In this document: positions 1 to 7,624 of the stretch, one piece after another
Position numbering within the stretch: the first letter of the stretch is position 1
How the letters are laid out: each line of letters starts with the position of its first letter
NCBI RefSeq assembly: GCF_030389965.1
Contig: NZ_CP128400.1
Span: forward strand, 1,426,001-1,490,000
DNA length: 64,000 nucleotides
Source of the DNA: Candidatus Chlorohelix allophototropha
GTDB lineage: Bacteria > Chloroflexota > Chloroflexia > Chloroheliales > Chloroheliaceae
Direction: 5' to 3'
The notes under the pieces: model-generated
The model's database searches: none
What the model was told of the DNA's origin: nothing
What the model saw: the letters and a program-made list of their open reading frames with translations, nothing else
Translations under genes and position numbers: made by a program

Positions 1-366
1 GCCTGCATACCCACTTAGCCAGTAATGGGAATGGATAACGTCATATTGCAAGCCTTCGCTGCGCTGGAAATTCTGGATATTGCGCACAAACTCAGGCAAA
101 TGATCGTATATCTTGTTTTTATTATAAGGTTTGAGCGGTCCTGCCGGTAAGTGGATAATACGCGCATTATCGCTCAAAGTATGGGTCAGGGGTGTAATCA
201 AGCTCTGGGTACGGGTAAAGACATCTACCATTATACCGCGCCGCCCCAGTTCTCGGCTTAGTTCGCGCACATAAACGTTCATGCCGCCTGCTTCTTTGCC
301 ACCCAAAACTGCCAGGGGACAGGTATGCACGCTGAGCATGGCGACCCTGTAAGAATCTTTATTCAT
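1..366 (-). CDS. Family 4 glycosyltransferase, N-terminal part (truncated by window edge)
   Basis: Reading the minus strand from an ATG at 366 gives about 122 residues beginning MNKDSYRVAMLSVHTCPLAV and running off the window start, so the C-terminal half is missing. The glycine-rich donor-side motif GGMNVYVRELSRELGRRG, followed by VDVFTR and a later DVIHSHYWLSG, is the N-terminal Rossmann half of GT4 enzymes of the MshA/sucrose-phosphate-synthase type. These enzymes move a sugar from a nucleotide-sugar to an acceptor in the cytoplasm. The acceptor cannot be told from this half. The start fits the family, whose members begin 10-20 residues before the GG motif. Confidence 0.8.
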   Translation of the reverse strand, partial: MNKDSYRVAMLSVHTCPLAVLGGKEAGGMNVYVRELSRELGRRGIMVDVFTRTQSLITPLTHTLSDNARIIHLPAGPLKPYNKNKIYDHLPEFVRNIQNFQRSEGLQYDVIHSHYWLSGYAG

Positions 367-439
367 TTTACTTGAATGACCTCATTATTAATATGTGATT
401 TATTTTAATACCAAAACTTCTGTTTATATTTACAACTGT

Positions 440-853
440 CTAAATCTTTAAGCTAAGTCCTATAACTAAGAAAATTAGCGCAATCAAAGGTAACCCGGTT
501 TTCAGGATTTTACCTGTACCGCCCAGTTGCAATTGCAACGCTACTTCCAAGAATACTACTACAAATCTCAATCCTAATAAACCGAAACCGAGCGGCAAAA
601 ATAGCCCAAATCCTCCGGTAATTAACGCAGTTCCGCCCAGAACAAACATAGCAATAGCCGCACCGAGATTCATCAGTGCTAGCAGCCAATTATTGTTGCC
701 GAACCAACTGAGAATACGTATATCTACAGTTTGTTTCTCTTCATTACTAGTATTCAATGGGGGCTGTCCACCGGGTGTAGCCGCTCTTTTGGTAATTTGA
801 GGTGATGCTCCCAATTCTTGGGTTTGTTTCAAGGACCTTTTGCTTTTCGCCAT
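440..853 (-). CDS. Small hypothetical membrane protein
   Basis: This 137-residue protein has a polar, basic, Pro/Thr-rich N-terminal tail (about residues 1-45). The rest is strongly hydrophobic and looks like three transmembrane helices: about 53-73, 75-108 (glycine/leucine-rich, possibly two short helices) and 115-136. No enzymatic motif is visible and I do not recognise the family. It lies 73 bases upstream of the glycosyltransferase on the same strand, so the two may be co-transcribed and it may act in envelope biology. The ribosome-binding site before the ATG is weak. Confidence 0.6.
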   Translation of the reverse strand: MAKSKRSLKQTQELGASPQITKRAATPGGQPPLNTSNEEKQTVDIRILSWFGNNNWLLALMNLGAAIAMFVLGGTALITGGFGLFLPLGFGLLGLRFVVVFLEVALQLQLGGTGKILKTGLPLIALIFLVIGLSLKI

Positions 854-904
854 TTCTGTTCTCGCTTATTTTAACCTAATATATTAAGACAAACCGACCT
901 GTAT

Positions 905-2071
905 TTAGCCGAAACGTGGGGGAGTTAACTCCAATAGTAACATTAAATCTCCCGCTATTAAAGAATGACCGCCCATTAAAACGGTCAGCCCAGTTTTCTC
1001 TTGAACCTCCACTGCTGCGTAGGTAAATTCCCGTAAGTAGGCATCATGAATACCTTCGGGATTAAAAGCATCGCTGTTAAAACGGTCAGATCGGCTGAAA
1101 TTATATTTTAAATGGGCAAACAAAACTCGTGTATCAATCGCTACGGCTGTACTTAATTCAGCTAGTTGGAAAAAAAAACTCTGTGGGCCGGATTTTTCCA
1201 GAATTATCCCTGCCAGAGATTTTACCAAGCCCTTTGCTTCTCTACCACTGGCACGCATACCCCGTTCTTCGCTAAGTATTCGGGTTTGCCCATGTGTGCG
1301 CGTTTCTAGCAAACGATGCACTCCACCACTGACTCTGCCGCTTATCAGCACTTCGCTTTCAAAACGACCCAATTCGCGTAAAAAAGCGCTGGCGTTGCGA
1401 GTGGGGAAAGATTTTTCCTCACTTAAAAACTCTTTGAGCAAGCTCAGTTCTGTATTATTATCAAGCCATATTTTTAAAGCGGCTCCATCGGTAGGAGTAT
1501 CTATATCAAAAATGGTACGAAACGTCCGACTGTCTCCCGGTAACATTTGCCGCCATACTAAACCGGCGCGCTGGCATAAACTCCAAGCCAGATTATTATC
1601 ACTATCCGGCAATTCATTACGAGCGACAAGTTTATTAACAGCTTCTGTCGGTTTCCAGCCTACTATATCAGCGCTAAAAAAGTTATTAGCTGTTACAACT
1701 GCCGGTTCTTCTTCCAAAACTTTAAGCAAAGATTGCCATTCGGCTACAGAGAACAACGCCCCTGCCCCTGCTCCAGCATAAACGACGGCATCTTTTGAAG
1801 GCAACAATTGTGCTATTCGACTTAGCGAATACCCAAAATCAAATGTACCAGAAGAAGAAATTTCATTATCGAACAGCAGTTCAACCCCATCTGGTGGGTT
1901 GAAAGAATGGTCGTTGGTCAGCACTAGCATTCTTTCAAAAAGACCGGTCGAGCGAGCAGTCTGTAAGGTAGATACGGCGGCTAATCTCAGCAGCTTATCC
2001 ATCGCCAATTCTACAGGTGTAAGCGATGAATCGTTTGCGCACCCATAAAACAATATAAGGTTATTAGCCAC
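905..2071 (-). CDS. MobA/CofC-like nucleotidyltransferase-fold protein, unassigned
   Basis: A 388-residue soluble protein starting at GTG 2071, preceded by a clear AGGAG. The N-terminal ~200 residues resemble the GT-A-like NTP-transferase fold of MobA/CofC: an initial strand LILFYGCAND, a region on ordering of values (AVVYAGAGAGAL), AVVTANNFFSADIVGWKP, and a closing FDIDTPTDGAAL resembling the D(I/V)DTPxD(L) motif of those enzymes. The C-terminal ~180 residues match nothing I know and end in VLMGGHSLIAGDLMLLLEL. The usual glycine-rich nucleotide loop (LAGGxSxRMG) is absent, so activity may be altered or lost. Family assignment is tentative; the reading frame itself is convincing. Confidence 0.6.
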   Translation of the reverse strand: MANNLILFYGCANDSSLTPVELAMDKLLRLAAVSTLQTARSTGLFERMLVLTNDHSFNPPDGVELLFDNEISSSGTFDFGYSLSRIAQLLPSKDAVVYAGAGAGALFSVAEWQSLLKVLEEEPAVVTANNFFSADIVGWKPTEAVNKLVARNELPDSDNNLAWSLCQRAGLVWRQMLPGDSRTFRTIFDIDTPTDGAALKIWLDNNTELSLLKEFLSEEKSFPTRNASAFLRELGRFESEVLISGRVSGGVHRLLETRTHGQTRILSEERGMRASGREAKGLVKSLAGIILEKSGPQSFFFQLAELSTAVAIDTRVLFAHLKYNFSRSDRFNSDAFNPEGIHDAYLREFTYAAVEVQEKTGLTVLMGGHSLIAGDLMLLLELTPPRFG

Positions 2072-2109
2072 CGCACTCCTCTCCGGTCACTTTATAACTG
2101 CCATAAAGT

Positions 2110-2118
2110 ATTTTAACA
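2110..2118 (-). promoter_or_regulatory. Extended -10 promoter candidate for the gene ending at 905
   Basis: On the minus strand the sequence reads TGTTAAAAT, an extended -10 (TG, one base, TAAAAT) about 40 bases before the GTG at 2071. No good -35 is seen, as is normal for extended -10 promoters. It is divergent from the response regulator promoter. Confidence 0.35.
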
Positions 2119-2193
2119 CATTTGAAAAGTCGGAAAATTTCAGTTGAGTATACAGGGGGTTGTATCAAAAATGCAGAAAAGAATTAAAAAGTG

Positions 2194-2202
2194 TGCTAAA
2201 AT
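2194..2202 (+). promoter_or_regulatory. Extended -10 promoter candidate for the response regulator gene
   Basis: TGCTAAAAT is an extended -10 element. It would start transcription near 2209 and leave a leader of about 110 bases before the ATG at 2323. The leader holds a 6-bp perfect dyad (2282-2295). Confidence 0.4.
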
Positions 2203-2281
2203 AGACATAATCTTTATTTATTTTTCGCCGTGTGGATACTTGTTTAGCTAAATTGGAATACATCTGCTTAAGCTGGTTACT

Positions 2282-2295
2282 TGGCATAGATGCCA
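2282..2295. promoter_or_regulatory. Palindrome TGGCAT-AG-ATGCCA in the response regulator leader
   Basis: A perfect two-fold symmetric site with 6-bp arms and a 2-bp centre, 28 bases before the response regulator start codon. The two-base centre is too short for a stable RNA loop, so a protein operator is the more likely reading, perhaps for autoregulation. This is inference from symmetry and position. Confidence 0.3.
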
Positions 2296-2322
2296 GTTTC
2301 ACTCTAGGATGGGAGTTTACCA

Positions 2323-3120
2323 ATGAAAAGCCCTAAGATTTTAATTGTCGATGATGAACAAAATATTTTACGCTACCTGAGTGATGCGCTGGATGATGAA
2401 GGTTACGAAATATCTACCAAAGCAAGTGGTACTGAGGCGGTTTCTTCTCTGGAAGATGCTGTCTATGACCTTGTGCTGGTAGACTTAAAACTCCGGGATA
2501 TTGATGGTCTCGAAGTTATGCGCGAAGTAAAAAAACGCTCCCCTGATACTGTGGTGATAATGCTAACCGGACATGGTTCACTGGACAGTGCAATGGAAGC
2601 GATTCGTACAGGCGCTTCTGATTACTTGCTTAAGCCGATCAAGATTCAAGCTCTCAAGGATAGCCTTAAAGAAGGGCTGAAAAAACGCGAAGAAACTCTA
2701 AACCAAAAACGATTAGCTGAACAAGCGCGACAGTTCGCCCGCAGCGTAATTGAGGGTGGCGAAATCCAATCCGCAGCAATTGCTGAAGTTAAAAGTGCCA
2801 AAATCGAAGACGAAGAAATAATCAAGGTTAGTGACGTTGTAGTAGATATTAGAAAGCACGAAGTTCGTCGTGATGACGAGATGCTGAGTCTGACTCCTAC
2901 CGAATTTAACTTGTTGGTTACTTTAATGAACAATGCTGGGCGCGTTTTGAGTTGTAAATACCTAGTAAAGCAAGTTCACAATTATGATCTCAGTGAGTTT
3001 GATAGTCGCTCTATGATCCGGGTTCATATCAAGCACCTGCGACACAAAATAGAGCGTGACCCTAATAATCCCGAATATATTTTGAATGTGCGCGGACTAG
3101 GCTATAAGTTCGGAACTTAA
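2323..3120 (+). CDS. OmpR/PhoB-type two-component response regulator
   Basis: 265 residues. The receiver domain spans about 4-120, with acidic pocket D10-D11, phospho-acceptor D54 (LVDLKL), switch T82 and invariant K104 (LLKP). A Lys/Arg/Glu-rich linker (about 121-165) leads to a winged-helix DNA-binding domain at about 168-263, recognisable by LTPTEFNLLVTLMNNAGRVL and the C-terminal HIKHLRHKIERDP...ILNVRGLGYKF. It should bind DNA as a phosphorylation-controlled dimer. No sensor kinase gene lies next to it. The next gene, on the same strand, is a chemoreceptor-like membrane protein. The linker is longer than in typical OmpR proteins. Confidence 0.9.
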   Translation: MKSPKILIVDDEQNILRYLSDALDDEGYEISTKASGTEAVSSLEDAVYDLVLVDLKLRDIDGLEVMREVKKRSPDTVVIMLTGHGSLDSAMEAIRTGASDYLLKPIKIQALKDSLKEGLKKREETLNQKRLAEQARQFARSVIEGGEIQSAAIAEVKSAKIEDEEIIKVSDVVVDIRKHEVRRDDEMLSLTPTEFNLLVTLMNNAGRVLSCKYLVKQVHNYDLSEFDSRSMIRVHIKHLRHKIERDPNNPEYILNVRGLGYKFGT

Positions 3121-3251
3121 TCGGGTCAGGGGGTTATTGTACTATCCGTCAGGTTGAAACGCAGAGCAAAGTTAATATTTGGCAAAAACTGATTGCCCCT
3201 AATCCGCGACTAAATCCGGACGAGCAAAGGCGCGCCCGGCTTTTTAATGTC

Positions 3252-4643
3252 TTGTTGTTGGTTACTGGATTAGGGGTTTTGGTTCTTATTTTAACCACTC
3301 AGATTCCTACTTTCCCCAATATTGATTTTCGACAGTTCATTCCTCAGTTGGCAGGGTTAGCCATAATTCTCTTGTGTTTTCTGTTAAATCGAGTAGTATC
3401 TCCCAACATCTCTGCTATTATTTTTTTCTTGCTGGTAAACGGTTTGGTACTTACCTATGTGTTTACTTCACCGGATGAAATGTTCGTTATAGATTTGCGT
3501 TCGATTTCGACTTTGCTAATCTTGCCAGTAGTTGCATCTTCGGTAATTATTGGGGCTGTTTACTGTTTTATTTTTGCAGGGGTTGGTATTGCCGGCATTT
3601 TTATTGTGGCATTACTCCGCGTTAAACCCGGACTCTTTTTGTTGGAGAAGCCAACCGACGTTTTTAATAATATCAGCACTCCTGTTGCTCTTTTAGTAGT
3701 GATGGCGGGGCTATCGTGGTTTTTTGATGCTAATTCGCAAAATCTCATCTCACGTTTGAGAGAGCGAAATTTTAGTTTAGATACCCTTAATCGTGAGCTA
3801 GCGCAAAAGCGTGATGCTGAGCGTCAATTATCACTTCAGGTCAACGCCCTCACCGGACAAGTTGCCTCCTCCTTTAACGAGCAAGCCCTTTATACAACTA
3901 ATCAACTCGCTGCTGTATTAGAGGTAACCACTACCGTTGAACAATTTGGTCAGACTAACGATGCGATTGCACGCTTGGCTCGTCAGGTAGATTTAACTGC
4001 TCAAGAATCTCTCAAAGTAGCTGAAGATGGCACGGATAATGTGCAAACCGCTTTAAGTTCCCTATTATCAATCAGTGAACGTGCCCAAGAGTTTGCCAAT
4101 TCGATGGATGACTTGTACAATCAGGCACATCAAATCGACCAAATTATTGAATTGATAACCGAAGTTGCCGAAGAAACCAATCTGCTGGCTTTGAATGCTA
4201 CTATTGAAGCGGCGGGTGCGCGTGAATACGGTAAACGCTTTGCTAGTGTTGCCAACGAAGTCCAACGTTTGGCTAATCGCAGTCGCGATGCGGCAGATCA
4301 AGTCAGGCGAGTTATGGATGATTTTCGCCGAGCAATACAAGCTACGTCCGAAACTGCTCAACAGGGTGTTGGTGAAACTACTCAGGTCATTTCAGGTTCA
4401 CGCCAGATTAATAGCGCGTTGGAGGGAGTTGTAGCAATGGCTGAAAATACTGCAACTCTCGCACGCCAAATTGCCGTAGCCATCCAACAGCAACGTGATG
4501 CCAGCGGACAGCTAGTATCTACAATCCGGCATATTTCCGACATCTCTAAGGCTGTATCCGAAGAGGGGAAAGGTGTTTTAAGCAGCTTGGATATTCTTTA
4601 TCAGGCAGTATTAAAACTTACTAACAATGAGCAAGCAGACTGA
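3252..4643 (+). CDS. Membrane chemoreceptor-like (MCP signalling domain) protein, start uncertain
   Basis: From TTG 3252 the product is 463 residues. About five or six membrane helices fill residues 1-160, and no periplasmic sensor domain is evident. A coiled coil follows, then a methyl-accepting-chemotaxis signalling domain (about 220-455) whose hairpin tip reads EETNLLALNATIEAAGAREY and continues KRFASVANEVQRLANRS. This tip binds CheA/CheW in known receptors. The reading frame stays open upstream to 3108 and encodes plausible cytoplasmic sequence (APNPRLNPDEQRRARLFN), but contains no ATG, GTG or TTG before 3252. A rare ATT start (3177) or a sequence error is therefore possible. No other che genes are in the window. 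It may be co-transcribed with the response regulator and scpB. Confidence 0.8.
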   Translation: MLLVTGLGVLVLILTTQIPTFPNIDFRQFIPQLAGLAIILLCFLLNRVVSPNISAIIFFLLVNGLVLTYVFTSPDEMFVIDLRSISTLLILPVVASSVIIGAVYCFIFAGVGIAGIFIVALLRVKPGLFLLEKPTDVFNNISTPVALLVVMAGLSWFFDANSQNLISRLRERNFSLDTLNRELAQKRDAERQLSLQVNALTGQVASSFNEQALYTTNQLAAVLEVTTTVEQFGQTNDAIARLARQVDLTAQESLKVAEDGTDNVQTALSSLLSISERAQEFANSMDDLYNQAHQIDQIIELITEVAEETNLLALNATIEAAGAREYGKRFASVANEVQRLANRSRDAADQVRRVMDDFRRAIQATSETAQQGVGETTQVISGSRQINSALEGVVAMAENTATLARQIAVAIQQQRDASGQLVSTIRHISDISKAVSEEGKGVLSSLDILYQAVLKLTNNEQAD

Positions 4644-4650
4644 TAAATAA

Positions 4651-5217
4651 ATGGAAAACTCCAATATCTCTCGACAATTAGCCGCTATTGAAGCGATACT
4701 GTTCATCTCCGCAGAAGCTGTTAATCTTGCCGATTTACAAAAGGCTTTGCAAGTAGAGCCAAACTGGCTTGAAGAACTAATCAATACCCTTAACGAAGAT
4801 TACAAAATCAACGATAGGGGTTTACGTATTTACAGACATAACAACACAGTTCAACTGGTTACTTCCCCGGAAGTTGCCCCCTATATTGAACGCTTTCTCG
4901 GTTTACAACCAGCTTCCCGCCTTTCGGCAGCCGCGCTTGAAACCTTGACCATTATTGCTTACCGCCAACCGATTACTCGTCAAGGAATAGAGGCAATACG
5001 TGGGGTAGATAGTAGTGGGGTTATAAATACCTTGCAGGCACGAAGCTTGATTGAGGAAGTAGGGCGTGCCGAAAGCATCGGACATCCGGTGTTATTCGGA
5101 AGCACCATAGAATTCTTACATCAGTTTGGTCTAAAAAACTTGTCTGAACTGCCACCGCTGGAAGGTCTCAGCGAAACAACTATATCTGTAAATTCTCTCC
5201 CTGATGTTAAAATGTAG
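4651..5217 (+). CDS. scpB: Segregation and condensation protein B
   Basis: 188 residues, the usual length for ScpB. This is the winged-helix dimer partner of ScpA in the SMC-kleisin complex, which compacts and segregates the chromosome. Diagnostic stretches are LAAIEAILFISAEAVNLADL near the N-terminus, the central LETLTIIAYRQPITRQGIEAIRG, and the C-terminal GHPVLFGSTIEFLHQFGLKNL. It begins 7 bases after the preceding stop without a good Shine-Dalgarno site, which suggests translational coupling. scpA is not in the window; in many bacteria scpA and scpB are adjacent. A terminator-like hairpin follows. Confidence 0.9.
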   Translation: MENSNISRQLAAIEAILFISAEAVNLADLQKALQVEPNWLEELINTLNEDYKINDRGLRIYRHNNTVQLVTSPEVAPYIERFLGLQPASRLSAAALETLTIIAYRQPITRQGIEAIRGVDSSGVINTLQARSLIEEVGRAESIGHPVLFGSTIEFLHQFGLKNLSELPPLEGLSETTISVNSLPDVKM

Positions 5218-5220
5218 AAG

Positions 5221-5250
5221 CAAAACCCCGAGACTTGGTTTTGTTGTTTA
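5221..5250 (+). terminator. Terminator after scpB
   Basis: CAAAACC (5221-5227) pairs with GGTTTTG (5237-5243) around a 9-base loop and is followed by TTGTTTAAT. The stem is short and AT-rich, so termination may be partial. Confidence 0.5.
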
Positions 5251-5359
5251 ATAAAATTTTAATGCAGGTTTGTAGTAGCATAAATTCCTGAAATATTGTA
5301 TTATATAAACATCATACAGAATTCAAACAAAATCAACAAAGTTTTTAGGATTCTGATCA

Positions 5360-7342
5360 ATGCTTGAGGTTCAGAGACCGCTAATAACTACTAAAATAAG
5401 CACGTTTACCTTTGTTGAGAAACTCACTCACGAAGCACGATTACCATACCTGCCGGGTCTGGAAGGTTTACGGGCTATTGCTGTAATTGCAGTAATACTT
5501 TATCACGCCGATTTACTATTTATACCGGGCGGTTTTTTAGGCGTTGAAATATTTTTCGTAATTAGTGGCTATCTAATCACCTCGCTATTACTGGAAGAAG
5601 TACGTCGCACAGGTAGTGCCAACCTCCAAATGTTCTGGTTCAGGCGCGCTCGTCGTTTGCTTCCCGCCGTTTTCCTTTTGCTCATCGCAACCTTGGCTTT
5701 TTCATTAATTTTCCTGCCCGACGAGGTAGGCGGTATTCGAGGCGATGCCCTCGCTGCAACTAGCTACATTACAAATTGGTATCTTATTTTTGAGAATAAA
5801 TCATATTTTGAGCTTATCGCCAGACCATCGCTTTTAAAGCACTTATGGTCACTGGCAGTAGAAGAGCAATTTTATATCCTCTTTCCGTTGCTCCTAAGTT
5901 TTGTTCTCATAAAAGTACGCAAAGTATTAGCTTTGCTTATTCTGGGTATAGGAATTATTGGCTCAACTCTGTTGATGGCTGCGCTCTATATACCGAATAT
6001 AGACCCCTCGCGAATATACTATGGAACTGATACCCGTGCTACCGGTTTGCTGATTGGGGCGGCGCTGGCATATTTCTGGACACCATGGCGTATGCAATCA
6101 CGGGAAGATAGGATTCCCCCCATACTTCTGGACATTACAGGTTTTGCGGCATTTGGCGGCTTAGTCTTTATCTTAATTTGGCTGGATGAATCGAACCCTT
6201 TCTTGTATCAAGGCGGGTTTCTGGTAACCGGACTTCTTACCGCAATCTTAATAGCGGTAGTAGTACATCCCTATAACAGATTAGCTACACGCTTACTAGG
6301 CTTAAGCGTTATGCGTTGGATTGGCTCGCGCTCATATGGAATTTACCTTTGGCACTGGCCAATTTATATGGTTACGCGCTCGAATCTGGATGTATCCTTA
6401 AACGGATTGCCCTTGTTAGTGGTACGTCTTGTATTAACCTGTTTGTTTGCCGAACTTTCTTACACCGTTGTAGAAACACCTATACGTAAAGGCGCTTTGG
6501 GTAATGCTTGGAAATCTTGGCGCGAGGCTAACGGTATTAAGCGCAGAATACTCGGTTGGCGCTGGAAGATGTCTCTAACTACATTCATAGTATTTTCACT
6601 GGCGTTAGTTGGGGCTGTTTCTGCAGCGCATCCTGTTCAAACTCCTGCTTATCTGGCAGAAACTTCTCTTAAAATCACTTACCCCAACATAATAAATATT
6701 ACTCTGCCAGCTTTTACGGCAACTCCACTTTCAAATTATGCTCTGTTGCCATCTTCTACTCCTGAAGCTATTGCTACCTTTGAGGCAACCCAACCGCCCC
6801 AACCTACCCATACACCCTTGCCTACTGCCACACCACCGGCAACCGCAACACCTGAACCAACTCCAACTCCTGAAGTACCTTTGCGGGTTACTGCTATTGG
6901 GGACTCGGTAATGCTGGGTGCAGCAAAAGACTTGGGCAATTTTATTCCCGGCTTAACTATCGATGCAGAGGTTAGTCGCCAATTTATGCGAGCGACCGAT
7001 ATTCTGAAGGCATATAGGAAAGAAGGCGTTCTGGGAAATTTGGTAATAATACATTTGGGCAATAACGGTGGTATTAGCGATCAGCAATTTGACGAACTTA
7101 TGCAAACTTTAGGAGATATTAAGCGGGTTATATTTGTAAATGATAAAGTTCCGCGTCGTTGGGAAGAGGCAAATAATGATATTATTGCTAGGGGCGTGAA
7201 ACGCTACCCCAATACCCAACTGGTCGATTGGTTTGCTGCTTCTAATAATCATCCTGAATTATTTTGGGACGACGGGCTTCACCTACGCCCTGAAGGTGCG
7301 AAATTTTACGCTGAACTGGTTATTTCCGTGCTACGCTCCTGA
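5360..7342 (+). CDS. OafA/YrhL-type membrane O-acyltransferase with C-terminal SGNH domain
   Basis: 660 residues. Residues about 35-430 are the multi-helix acyltransferase-3 domain. It opens with LPGLEGLRAIAVIAVILYHA, where the catalytic-type His follows the first helix, then GGFLGVEIFFVISGYLI, FWFRRARRLLPAV and SLAVEEQFYILFPLLL. After the last helix comes a Pro/Thr-rich spacer (about 475-510), then an SGNH hydrolase-like domain with Ser block TAIGDSVMLGAA, LGNNG and the catalytic pair in WDDGLHLRPEGAKF. Such fused proteins O-acetylate peptidoglycan or cell-surface polysaccharides, the SGNH domain receiving acyl groups outside the membrane. The substrate is unknown. Start ATG 5360 is preceded by AGGA. 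Confidence 0.88.
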   Translation: MLEVQRPLITTKISTFTFVEKLTHEARLPYLPGLEGLRAIAVIAVILYHADLLFIPGGFLGVEIFFVISGYLITSLLLEEVRRTGSANLQMFWFRRARRLLPAVFLLLIATLAFSLIFLPDEVGGIRGDALAATSYITNWYLIFENKSYFELIARPSLLKHLWSLAVEEQFYILFPLLLSFVLIKVRKVLALLILGIGIIGSTLLMAALYIPNIDPSRIYYGTDTRATGLLIGAALAYFWTPWRMQSREDRIPPILLDITGFAAFGGLVFILIWLDESNPFLYQGGFLVTGLLTAILIAVVVHPYNRLATRLLGLSVMRWIGSRSYGIYLWHWPIYMVTRSNLDVSLNGLPLLVVRLVLTCLFAELSYTVVETPIRKGALGNAWKSWREANGIKRRILGWRWKMSLTTFIVFSLALVGAVSAAHPVQTPAYLAETSLKITYPNIINITLPAFTATPLSNYALLPSSTPEAIATFEATQPPQPTHTPLPTATPPATATPEPTPTPEVPLRVTAIGDSVMLGAAKDLGNFIPGLTIDAEVSRQFMRATDILKAYRKEGVLGNLVIIHLGNNGGISDQQFDELMQTLGDIKRVIFVNDKVPRRWEEANNDIIARGVKRYPNTQLVDWFAASNNHPELFWDDGLHLRPEGAKFYAELVISVLRS

Positions 7343-7449
7343 TTTTATCGGCTAAACTTATACCTCTAAGGTTTTTTCAACCCACCTTTTATTATAATCC
7401 CAACCTATTTATGTTCGATGCTTTAAGTTTTGACATAAAAATTTTATTT

Positions 7450-7530
7450 AGGACTTCCGCTTGCGATAGTAAAAATGAGCCTAGATTACGGACAAAGGGC
7501 TTAAGTCCCTTGCCTAAAAGCGAAAGTTCT
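7450..7530 (+). ncRNA. Structured leader RNA candidate upstream of the diguanylate cyclase
   Basis: AGGACTTCCGCT (7450-7461) can pair with AGCGAAAGTTCT (7519-7530) over 12 positions, with one G-U and one C-A mismatch. It encloses a second hairpin built from GGACAAAGGG (from 7490) and TCCCTTGCC (to 7514) around CTTAAG. The element lies 95 bases before the GTG of a PAS-GGDEF gene. It matches no riboswitch consensus I know, including GEMM-type c-di-GMP aptamers. A promoter-like site at 7545-7574 lies downstream, so it is unclear whether this element is in the main transcript. A DNA inverted repeat or terminator for the upstream gene is the alternative. Confidence 0.3.
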
Positions 7531-7544
7531 ATAATATTACCTAC

Positions 7545-7574
7545 TTACAGAATACTTGTGATATTGATTATAAT
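7545..7574 (+). promoter_or_regulatory. Promoter candidate for the diguanylate cyclase gene
   Basis: TTACAG (7545-7550), an 18-base spacer and a perfect TATAAT (7569-7574) stand about 50 bases before the GTG at 7625. Confidence 0.45.
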
Positions 7575-7624
7575 TATAATTAGATTAGGGTAAGTTTCGA
7601 AGTTACATTGATGAAGGTGATAAA

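Noticed and set aside
1296-1781. 161-codon open frame on the plus strand
   Set aside because: Antisense to the MobA/CofC-like gene, Ser/Lys-rich shadow translation without a ribosome-binding site.
7450-7530. Assignment of the diguanylate cyclase leader as a c-di-GMP riboswitch
   Set aside because: The conserved GEMM sequences are not present, so only an unclassified structured element is reported.
7411-7593. 60-codon open frame before the diguanylate cyclase
   Set aside because: It covers the hairpin and promoter region, and ends in a run of Ile codons from TATAAT-like DNA; no ribosome-binding site.
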